Part shown: piece after piece, positions 55,705-64,000 of the stretch | Layout: the number at the start of each line of letters is the position of its first letter | Position numbering within the stretch: the stretch's first letter is position 1 | Source of the DNA: Coprinellus micaceus | Lineage: Eukaryota > Basidiomycota > Agaricomycetes > Agaricales > Psathyrellaceae | Direction of reading: 5' to 3' | Assembly (NCBI GenBank): GCA_951394405.1 | Contig: OX596337.1 | Coordinates: 3,534,001 to 3,598,000, forward strand | DNA: 64,000 bases | Translations under genes and position numbers: made by a program | Notes under the pieces: model-generated | What the model was told of the DNA's origin: nothing | What the model saw: only the letters and a program-made list of their open reading frames with translations | Databases searched by the model: none

Positions 55705-57531
55705 TTAACAACGGAGCCAAGGATGAAGGGCAAGTTCCTTTGCGGACGCCCTCTGCGCCGGATCAATCCTCAGACACTTCTCTAGAAGGTCTGTGATGCC
55801 TCTTACATCTTCCCTAGTCAGAGGTATATTGGCTCTCTCGGCTTCATGGAGCAGTATCATCCATATCGGGGTCTTCTCGTAGTTGTCGAAGTGGCGGAGC
55901 TTCCCTGGCGCCAGAAGCAAAGTCGGTGCACAAGGCCAGAACGCCGGGGCGAACGTTAGGTACACACCATAGTTTAGTGACTGACCTTCAGGAAGGACGA
56001 AGTATCGTTCGGTCCGTGACCCTTTACTCAAGAGCTCGTCGGAGAAAGTATCCCCAGTGGCACATATCATCTGGTAGAGGCCTCCTTCTCCAAGTGAGAT
56101 CCCATCAGTACCTGCCCTAGCAGCGGAAAAGCTCGCCAACGGGTTGATAATTGGCGCGTTTGTCAGAAGTCCGAAAGCCTGGAAAGTGGCAGGTGTTTAG
56201 ATCGAAAGTCGCTTATGAAGGAGCTTCGCGCGGCCAAGTTGTGCCATTGAAAAGACTGATAGTGTACGTGCCTCCGAAACGAAGAGATGAACTTACCAAG
56301 GCTCCAAAAGTCCAGATATCGACCTTCTCGTCCCATTCATCGAGGCCAATCGTCGTTTCAGGAGTACGCATGTAGTACGGCAAGCCTCCAGCCACTTTGT
56401 CATCCACGAACTGGGCTGTAAATTTCACATTCAGTTCAAGTGATCAAGATGAATTAAAATTCTTATCAAGCGTACCATGTCCAAAGTCCGATAGCACAAA
56501 GCTGCAGCTTTCCAGTCGTTCGAGCAAAGGAAGTCCGGGCTGTGGCACCCACGAATTGCTGCTCTTCATGGGAGGGTGCTTTTTGAGCCAGGTATCGATA
56601 GTATCTCCCTTCTTCCACCGCGTCCCAGGGTCGACCATGATGTTTCTGGCACTCAAATCTACGGTTTTCCCGTAGCGTATTGAGCGCACCAACGCGGGCT
56701 TAGACGCTGCATGCGACGACGACATACCTGTGTGCGCTACCCTGTGTTCGTGGAGCTCCGCGAGGCCTCTTGTTACATCCCTCAGGACGCGCTTCACCAC
56801 TCCAACTGGTAGTGGCTTCCCGTCCATTGTGTCGATCACATCGTCGAGGGTCGTGGGGTACAGCTCTGTCACCAGGCACAAATGTTCTCCGCCTCTTGCA
56901 TCGACCTCTGGGGTGAAGAAGTGGTCCAGAAACCTCGTTGCATACGCCGTGCGCTGTGGGCGGCCACTGGTGCGGGGATGGTTCATCCTTTCCTTTCCTT
57001 GCTTCTTCTTCTCAGACGGCACGCTGCCGCCAGGCAATATCTGTGGCGTCGAAAAAGCCAGCCCGACATCCAGCTCCCCGTACTTCATACGCTTATACTC
57101 TTCCGTTACTAGGCCACTGAGAATCTTGACTGCGACATGCTCTTGACCTTTGCTACAGCCAGCAGGTCATTGGTGACTCCAATCTACCATCTCTCACACT
57201 CTGAAGGCGGTGGGGTTACTCACCACGACGTTTCGCGATCTCTCGCAAGCCACGCACTTGCTGATATACCTGCTCCCAACTTTGCCCGTAGCTCATACCT
57301 GCCATCCCTCCCTAGCTGATGCCCAGGGCCACCTTTGAAGAACCGAACGGGCTCGGTAGGTGCTTGCTCGTCCAGTGCGCCCGAGATCATAGTCGCGGTA
57401 TCGTGTGGTGAAAGCCCGAACAGCTTGGAGAGCAAGTGGAGATCACTGAGCCCCCTTCGGCCACTGTGTAGATCAAAGTACTTGGGCGAACGCACGAGAG
57501 CGACGGCAGGCCTCGACCTGATCAAGATCAT
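55705..57531 (-). CDS. SRPK-like protein kinase, altered catalytic loop (copy 2)
   Basis: Six exons read right to left (57224-57531, 56728-57152, 56476-56658, 56297-56415, 55986-56178, 55705-55904) give 475 aa. The domain begins RYELRAKLGAGISASAWLARD, where the glycine loop has lost its third Gly and the following Val, then VAVKIL. The loop is AHTDLSARNIMV: Asp and Asn are kept but the Lys of DxKxxN is missing. DFG is intact. TPETTIGLDEWDEKVDIWTFG and RIDPAQRASAKELALHPWL match copy 1. A Lys/Gly-rich insertion (about 137-165) follows the N-lobe and may hide an unrecognised intron. The last intron (55905-55985) is 81 nt, stop-free and in frame, so its retention would add 27 residues. The start is 266 bp from the divergent F-box gene at 57798. 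Confidence 0.82.
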
Positions 57532-57797
57532 GGTGGTCCAGGTTCAAGGAGGGTGTGAGAACGTGTATGTTTTCCTGATACGACTTCCCATTCAACGCTT
57601 GCCACTGGGCGACCTGCGGTTTTAGAGCTCGGTCGTTCGGAGGTCGCTTTACGGTGTGTGAAGGCGTCTATGATAACGTTGACGTTGAGGCAGGGTAAGC
57701 TGCACCTGAACGGATACGCGACCCCGTTCGGCTTTTGCCGAACGGATGTGAGTACCGCGATCATTGACTCTTGTCTCGAAGCATCGTCAAATCAGCA
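57532..57797. promoter_or_regulatory. Compact bidirectional promoter, kinase copy 2 / F-box
   Basis: Only 266 bp separate the kinase start (-) and the F-box start (+), so the two genes probably share regulatory DNA. No specific element was recognised. Confidence 0.5.
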
Positions 57798-59636
57798 ATG
57801 AACGACTTCGAGGCAGCTCAGAAAACGCTCGATGCCGAAATCGAACAGTTGGATGCTGACATCGCACAATGTCGATTCAGGATCGAGTTACTAGAGGCCA
57901 AGAAAATCGAGCTGAAGGGTCGCCGGAATGCTTTAGCGCCCATCGGTCGGCTGCCACCAGAACTCACTGTCAAGATATTATCCTCCTCCTTGGAGCACAT
58001 CTCTCCAAAGGACCTCACTGAATTCCGCGAGTACGAACCACGCTCCAAGTTCGTCATCGAAAGCGACCTACAAGATGCAAGAGCCAAGGATGCAATCCAT
58101 CGGAGGTTACTTCGCCCTGACGTTCTGACCCTCTGCCACGTCAGCCATGGATGGAGACTATTGAGCCTCGAGAGCCGCGACCTTTGGAGCTGCATACAGG
58201 TCCAGCTACGAACTTCCCCAGAGGCGCTGAAGTTCATGTGGGGGAATGCTGGGGAAGGGACTCTGAAAAAAGTGGATATCACAGGGATGCGCGCCGACGA
58301 AGCCGTTCCGAATCCCAACGATTTCCCGATATTCACGCTTCTCCACGCCCTGACCCAGGCCGGGACCGCGAAGCTCAAATCAATTGGAATCTACTGTTAC
58401 GCTACACAATTTCTCGACGCACTACGTGGCCGCGCTGAACATTTGGAATCCTTGACCATCGTGGCAGATCCCCCTATCGAACCCGCCTTCGAAGAGGAGG
58501 CTGCCGTGGTTTACGATGACATGATTTTTGAAGAAGGTGCTCCAAATCTGCGCCACCTGAACATCTCATTCTTGCCGATCTCCTGGACATCTTCCATCCT
58601 CCTATCTCCTTCCCACCTAACCCATGTCGTGCTGGATTACCCACCAAGACCGACTCCCAAAACAGTGGCCGAGTTTATTTCTTTCCTTCGACATTCACCG
58701 CACCTCGTCATGCTGGACGCACAGGTGGACATGCCCTACGTTGACCAGGAAATGGACTACTTCCTATCACTCGTCCCGGATAGAACACCAGTCCGGCTAT
58801 CCAAGTTAACCTCTCTCGACCTCGGATACGGTCATCGTGGACCTTTGACAGCCTTCCTCAACCTCCTTCACATACCCAGAGATATCTCATCCCTCACTCT
58901 CGTTGCTGGAGACATGGAACCAGAGCTGGCGGAGACGGTCCTCGATTTTGCCACCTTGGGGCGGAACCCCAGCGAGTACATATTGCCGGAAGACGTAGAT
59001 CTAGGTTCTTACCAAGCCAAATGTTGGAAGGAGCCGCGATTTGAATGGAAGTCCGAAAGTTCGGGCGTCTCTCGACGGCGCCTGGGATTGATAAATAAAC
59101 CTACCTGGATGAATCTTCAAGTGGCTAATCCTTACGACGAGGACCCCCTCAATCCTACGGTTAATCGACTGCCATGGTCCTTTGCCAACCTGCGATCGAT
59201 CAGCATCCACCGTGAATCCGTCCCACACGCATTCTGGGCAACTCTCGCGGATCTGAGGGCATTGGAAGTAATCCAAGTAGGGCACCCTGCAGACTCGTTC
59301 CTCCTGGCGTTATCAAGGGAGTTCGAGACTCCCGCCCCCCTTACGGCCTCGACCCCAAACCATGCTCTTTCCAGCACGTTCCCTGCGCTGAAAGCCGTCT
59401 GGTTCAAAGGGCTTTTCCGAAGTGACCCTGGTGTCCGTGAATCGGCGGCCTTCATCTCGAAGGTCGCCGATGCGTTCAACAAGAGGGTTAACTCCACCCT
59501 CTTGGAGGAGCTGGCGTTCTTTCATGGTAGTGGGACGCCTGTAGAGGAAGTCGCTTTGGATGCCTTGTCGTTTGTGACCCGTTGTGTTTTGTGGGGAGGA
59601 GAGACATTCGTTCTCCAAAGGCCGCCTAGTGACTGA
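57798..59636 (+). CDS. F-box protein with LRR-like C-terminus
   Basis: This single-exon gene gives 612 aa from ATG 57798 (the upstream TTG is not used). A clear heptad helix (LDAEIEQLDADIAQCRFRIE) precedes the F-box at about 47-134 (IGRLPPELTVKIL, then after an insertion LCHVSHGWRLLSLESRDLWSCI). The C-terminal 470 residues are LRR-like (GAPNLRHLNISFLPISW, RLPWSFANLRSISI, STFPALKAVWFKGL) and end WGGETFVLQRPPSD. It is the intact counterpart of the split gene at 46089-50823 and guides recognition of the insertion there. It probably acts as an SCF receptor with unknown target. Confidence 0.88.
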   Translation: MNDFEAAQKTLDAEIEQLDADIAQCRFRIELLEAKKIELKGRRNALAPIGRLPPELTVKILSSSLEHISPKDLTEFREYEPRSKFVIESDLQDARAKDAIHRRLLRPDVLTLCHVSHGWRLLSLESRDLWSCIQVQLRTSPEALKFMWGNAGEGTLKKVDITGMRADEAVPNPNDFPIFTLLHALTQAGTAKLKSIGIYCYATQFLDALRGRAEHLESLTIVADPPIEPAFEEEAAVVYDDMIFEEGAPNLRHLNISFLPISWTSSILLSPSHLTHVVLDYPPRPTPKTVAEFISFLRHSPHLVMLDAQVDMPYVDQEMDYFLSLVPDRTPVRLSKLTSLDLGYGHRGPLTAFLNLLHIPRDISSLTLVAGDMEPELAETVLDFATLGRNPSEYILPEDVDLGSYQAKCWKEPRFEWKSESSGVSRRRLGLINKPTWMNLQVANPYDEDPLNPTVNRLPWSFANLRSISIHRESVPHAFWATLADLRALEVIQVGHPADSFLLALSREFETPAPLTASTPNHALSSTFPALKAVWFKGLFRSDPGVRESAAFISKVADAFNKRVNSTLLEELAFFHGSGTPVEEVALDALSFVTRCVLWGGETFVLQRPPSD

Positions 59637-60110
59637 CGTTAAATATTCGAGTTTCTTTACCCTCAGAAATCCCAGCCAAGGAAAGGTGTTCGTCGAACAT
59701 GCATGATATTAGCGCCCGCCCCAATCCCCTAGGCTCGTGGCCATCCGTTTACCTGTGCAATGGAATAGTAGGGTTTACCCCGTTCACTATATAGAGTGGT
59801 CGCGAGTCTACCAATCCCCAGCGCCTGATCGATCACTGATCAAAGCCACGATCGAGGCTTTTAGCGCCCACGGCCATGCACAACTCCACATCGAGTCGAT
59901 GAAAAAAAAGGTTAAATTACACTTCACGTCGTCAGATACAACATTACTTCTACACAAAGGACCAAAAATCGAGAAAAGAAAAAGGAGGGGCGCCGACAAA
60001 TTAGTCCCATAGCTAGGTAGAAAAGGAGCACGCTTGTATGTATATATGCGTGTATTTTCGTCCGCACCATCTCTACGTCGATTCACTCGCTCGTTGACTC
60101 GGGAGTCAAC
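59637..60110. other. Convergent intergenic region
   Basis: About 470 bp lies between the F-box stop (+) and the dioxygenase stop (-). There are two TAGCGCCC-type strings (about 59710 and 59862) and an A-rich stretch near 59980. No gene recognised; mainly 3' UTRs. Confidence 0.4.
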
Positions 60111-62310
60111 TCACGAACTCATATCGCTCTCCTCCTCCTGGACCATCCCCACCTCATACTCCCCACACACATCCCACCGACTCCCCTCCGCCGCCGCACT
60201 CACGTACTTGACGAACCGCATCACGCGCTCGTCCCTCAACACCAAAAGCAACCGATTGTACCCCGGCTGCACCGTCAGCAACGTACTATCCTCCTCTTCC
60301 TCTGGTTCCTCCTCCGGCTCAGACCCCGACCCCGACCCCATATCCGCATCATCGTCGCTATCATGCCGCCCATTCGTCTTTTTCCCATTCCCATTCGTCT
60401 TACCCGGAGCACCCTTGCTCCCACCCGCCGACGACGACGACGATGCAGGCGACGCAGGCGGCAGCTGCGCCTTCGACTTCTTATGCACCGAAGACCTATA
60501 CACAGCGGGGTCGTCCTCCTCGTTATGCGGGGCCATATAACACTCCCACCCACCCCACTCCGCACTCTGCCACCCCCTACTCGCCACCTGCCTCCTATAA
60601 TACCCCTTCCCACTCCCATTACTCCCCTCACCCTCGCTCTCACTCTCCCTTTCCACCTCCTCCATCACCCTCGGCGTCAACCCCAACACCACATCCAACC
60701 TCGCCTCCTCCTCCTCGCTCGTCGCCAACGTATAGTCCAATCCGGGGCGGAACCGACGCGCCTGGACGGAGTGCCGCATGGGGATGAGCTTGGTGACGAG
60801 GGAGAGCCACGCGCGGAAGGCTTCGCTGCCGAAGAGCTCGTCTTGCAACGACCGCATGTTAGCGTCGGCGCTGGGGTTGGCGGCGCGGGGGGTGACAGCT
60901 TCCACTGCGCCCTCCTTGTCCTTCTCCTTCAACGTGCAGTACCGCCATTTGTGTGGGGGACCCCGGACTTCCCAGCTCCCCTGGGTTCCTGTGCCATGTG
61001 GTGGGACACGCCCCGAGCGTTCGCAGCCTAGCCCGTCCCTGGAGTCGAGCGAGCGCAGGCGATTTTCGAGGGGTTCGGCAATATCGGAGGAAAGGAAGGC
61101 GTGTAGCTCTAGCGACGATTCCTCGACGAAGCGTTCGGCGAGGGCTTTCATCGTCCGGGGCTGGAGGTACACCGGGTTGAGGAATTCGCGGAGGAAGGAG
61201 GATTGGGTGTCGGTGAGGGCGGCGGGGAGTGTGGGTTCGGAGTCTGATGGGTACCGAGTGAACTTGGTGGACGTGTTCGTGAGCTGCTCCCGCGAGGACT
61301 GGAATTCCGCAGCGGGTTCGGGAACGTAGCCTTCCTCCCCTGGCTGGATCCGGTGGAACCACCCGCTGATGCTTAGACGCTCGCGGCCGTCACCCCCCAC
61401 GACGACCTCCTCGACGCTGTGGAAGCTCTTGCCTGGTTGGACTTCGAAGAAGATGAACTGGTTCCAGCTGGGAGGGAGGATCTTCGATGGTGTATTCGCC
61501 GGCTCGGGCTGGCCATCTTCGCCCATCTGCACGGGGTAGAGCTCGAGTGCGCCTCCCCAGTCCTTCTGCCACATCGTGTAGTGGGGAAGGGGCATATAGA
61601 GGATGTAGGAGACGCGCCGGCTGCCGATGACGTCGTCGTGGTTGAGGAGATGGCATCCACGGGTGTAGGTGTTCACCGACATGTCCTGCTTAGTGCCGGA
61701 GAGAGGTCCACAGCCTGTTACGGCTTGGAGGAACTCGCGGAAGGTTTTGGAGTAGAGGGCGTCGCGGAGGGCGAGGAGGTTGGGGAGGCGGGCGAGTTGG
61801 GAGGAGGGGAGGAAGTTGAGGGACGCGAGGTCGCCCGTTTGGTTGACCTGGGGCGATTGATCAGGTCCCCTGTCCTCTCCTCCAGTACACCTATAGACGA
61901 ACCTTGTAGATATCGGTCTCCTTCTCTGTAAAGCTCAGCTCGCGCAGACACTCCTCCTTGACGTTGACGAGCAGATCGTGCTGGAAGAGCTTGTCGACGA
62001 CGGTGTGCTTGAAGGGCGCACTTGCATCGTAGGAGCAGTGGAGGCGCGAGATGTTCTCGTGGTCGAACAAGCCGTTATGGAACCTGCTCACATTCTCCCT
62101 ATCTGCCTGCGCCGACTTTGCTGCGCCCTCGATCGAAGCTGCGCCGAGCTTGGGTTTGGTGGTGGTGGTGGTAGCCGGAGAAAGGCCCTTTTGAGCGCCA
62201 TTGACGCCATTGGCCGGCTGCGATGAGGATAGATGGGATGTTTTGAGGCGCTTTGCGGAGGGGGAGTCGGGTGGGTGTGGCGAGCAGGAGCGTTCGCGGG
62301 TGCGTGCCAT
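60111..62310 (-). CDS. Ofd1/Tpa1-type prolyl hydroxylase (2-oxoglutarate/Fe(II) dioxygenase)
   Basis: Relatives hydroxylate a ribosomal protein (uS12) proline, and in fission yeast Ofd1 also controls the sterol regulator Sre1 in response to oxygen. Two exons (61903-62310, 61848-61902 being the 55-nt intron, then 60111-61847) give 714 aa. The N-terminus carries a basic SAKRLKTSH that could be a nuclear signal. The catalytic domain shows GCHLLNHDDVIGSRRVSYILY with Fe ligands His206 and Asp208, the distal His279 in GKSFHSVEEV and the 2-oxoglutarate Arg293 in RLSISGW. A second, degenerate dioxygenase-like domain follows, as in Tpa1, interrupted by an acidic Ser/Gly linker (about residues 585-650), and the protein ends in an acidic tail. 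Length is somewhat above the yeast protein because of these linkers. Confidence 0.9.
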
Positions 62311-64000
62311 GGTGGCTGGGAGATGTTCTGGGAGGGGGAGGGATCGCAGAGACTGGGACAGAAGATGATTTGTATATAATCACTTGAGCCGATATCCACA
62401 CCCCTTGGGAATTTTTTGATCGAGACTGCACCCATTTGGGCGAGACGAGGCCAGACTTTACTGACTTCTTGTCCTTTTCTCCCGACTTCACCACCTTTGG
62501 CTACAATTCTGGGGTTCATTTGTCCTATCGATCCTCCTCAATGTCCATTAACCCACAGACGCCCGTAAAACCCACTGGTGCAAGAGTTTATTCGACGCAA
62601 CGACATTCGCTGAGTAGTGTGAGACACCAGCCAATCAGGAGCCGCGCTCGGTCGACTGGTCTCGACACAGCACCACGCCGCTCTTTCCGCACCATCTACA
62701 AGCCAGATCCCCCCCTCCATCGCACTTCCACTGCGGCGCGGGCCCGAACTCCAGATTCCACCCAGATGGCCCATCCATCCATCCCCTCTCGGACACCAAG
62801 AAGAAGAGCTTAACTTGGCCGCCCACTAACTATCCTGAATCACATCCTCAGAACGGTCTGAACCAATCTGACCAAGGCATCTCTGACCCAACAGTCTAAC
62901 TGGATCTAGAACACCTGTCTCTGCCATATCAAGCCCTATGACGACGTGCATGAAAACAGGCTTCGACTGGCCCTGTCACGCTGCTGCTTCGGATCCCTTC
63001 TCCAACAATCTTCTTGGGCTGGGCTCTGCCGTGCTGCCAGATAGATAACCGGCGTTAACCAACTGACTTTGAAACTCGTTCCATAGGGGGTCGGTCGGCT
63101 GACCACCCTCCAGTGGGAGAATTTCCCCGCCTTTCGTTCGAATTCACGGGGGTGTATGTAAGTACTCCGTGCCTTCGAAACCGCGCTATTCTCGGGTTGC
63201 TTTGCTATTGGGTCCCGTGCACGACCGTTTCTCACTGGCTCCCCCGCGACCGGCGAGCCTAGATCGCCTTCGTTACCCCTCCCATGCTCATTGGCTGTTC
63301 ACGCTCTGGCGGTGTGCCTTGGACGGCCGCACTCTCCTGCCATCCGTCGTGAACCAGCCAGCGGATGCCGTAACCCTCCCCCGCCCATACCCTTCCAGAC
63401 TCAGCCTTGAACATACGAACCCCCTTCGGCTTGATGCACGCGTTTTTGAGGAATGGAATGGACGTTCTGCCAACATACCATATGCGGCACTCACATGCCC
63501 CCATCGGGCATCCAGGCTCTGTGCCCAGAGCACTCAAGCTTGGGTCTAATTTCCACTCCGGCACCTTGAGTATACGTGTATGTCTGCCTGAATTCCCTTT
63601 CCAGAAAGCGTGTTCGAGTTCACGGCTCGGAAATACCTAATCCTCTGCACAGCTAAGCGTATCTATCTCTGTTCCATCGTTCTCGTAAACCAGGGTCCCA
63701 GCGCCCTCCTCGTCTGGGCTCACACCCCACTTTCCTATCATCCTCTTTCGAACAACCGAGGAACCTTCCTACCACTTTCTCTCATTCCCTATAACCGCTT
63801 CGGACCTGAATCACCCCGTGCCCAGCACGCTGCCGTGTCCACGCGCGCGTGCCCCAGGCCGCGATCGCGTTCCAGGGCGCTCGAGCGCTCGGGATCGAGC
63901 GCCTAGGAACTTCCCTCGGGCCCCAAACTCGCCTCGGGCCCCACTGCTGTGAAGCCTGTGATGCCCGCACGCTCGTATGTCGTGATGCCGAACAAGATTT
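62311..64000. other. Right-end region without a recognised gene
   Basis: The first few hundred bases must contain the dioxygenase promoter. Beyond that, frames such as 62436-62813 (+), 62936-63235 (-) and 63169-63549 (+) overlap on both strands and show no domain. An ATG at about 63961 near the edge could begin a gene running out of the window, but too little is visible. Confidence 0.35.

Noticed and set aside
63169..63970. Gene at the right edge
   Set aside because: Open frames overlap on both strands without domain content, and the window ends too soon to judge.

Overview
The window looks like nuclear DNA of a filamentous basidiomycete, most likely an Agaricomycete. Genes are closely spaced, introns are short (about 50-130 nt, GT..AG), coding sequence is GC-rich, F-box paralogs are numerous, and the transposons are of Copia and hAT-like type. 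No organism name can be proven from the sequence alone. All multi-exon models were spliced by eye: each join keeps the frame, but none has transcript support.

The left end (about 0.9-10.1 kb) is a conserved housekeeping block. It holds a catalytically complete RNase III with a dsRBD (865-2461, +), a six-exon tail-anchored cytochrome b5 (4538-5648, -), a small single-span membrane protein (6352-6800, +) and a large FG-repeat nucleoporin (6874-10091, +). From 10.8 to 27.1 kb lies an array of fungal F-box/LRR-like genes on the + strand. Some are intact (10776, 15265, 20499, 24338), one is frameshifted (12968) and two are relics (23659, 26389). An Atg22-like vacuolar transporter (17277-19520, -) and an inosine-triphosphate pyrophosphatase (22578-23360, +) sit between them. 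At 28.5-30.4 kb is a multi-pass membrane protein with a His-rich and Arg/Glu-rich tail.

From about 30.4 to 51.7 kb the window is gene-poor and repeat-rich. It contains an imperfect tandem duplication (31.6-31.9 kb), an inverted-repeat/foldback element with a second related copy (35.3-37.4 kb), a 104-bp palindromic MITE plus a half copy, and a very young full-length Copia element (38943-45150). The Copia LTRs are 383 bp with one mismatch, the TSD is GCCTG, and the 1643-codon gag-pol frame is uninterrupted. Further right, an F-box gene on the - strand is split by a 2.8-kb insertion that carries subterminal palindromes, and an 8-bp-TSD hAT-like foldback MITE lies at 51338-51645.

The right end resumes with an F-box gene broken by a single in-frame TGA (51785-53344), two tandem SRPK-like kinases with altered catalytic motifs (53546-55248 and 55705-57531, -), an intact F-box gene (57798-59636, +) divergent from the second kinase, and an Ofd1/Tpa1-type 2-oxoglutarate dioxygenase (60111-62310, -).

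The main theme is birth and death of F-box substrate receptors: at least ten copies, of which about half are visibly broken by frameshift, nonsense mutation, truncation or transposon insertion. They sit among conserved single-copy genes, with an unusual kinase pair embedded at one end. F-box proteins normally recruit targets to SCF ubiquitin ligases. Any cooperation between these receptors and the kinases is inference only.
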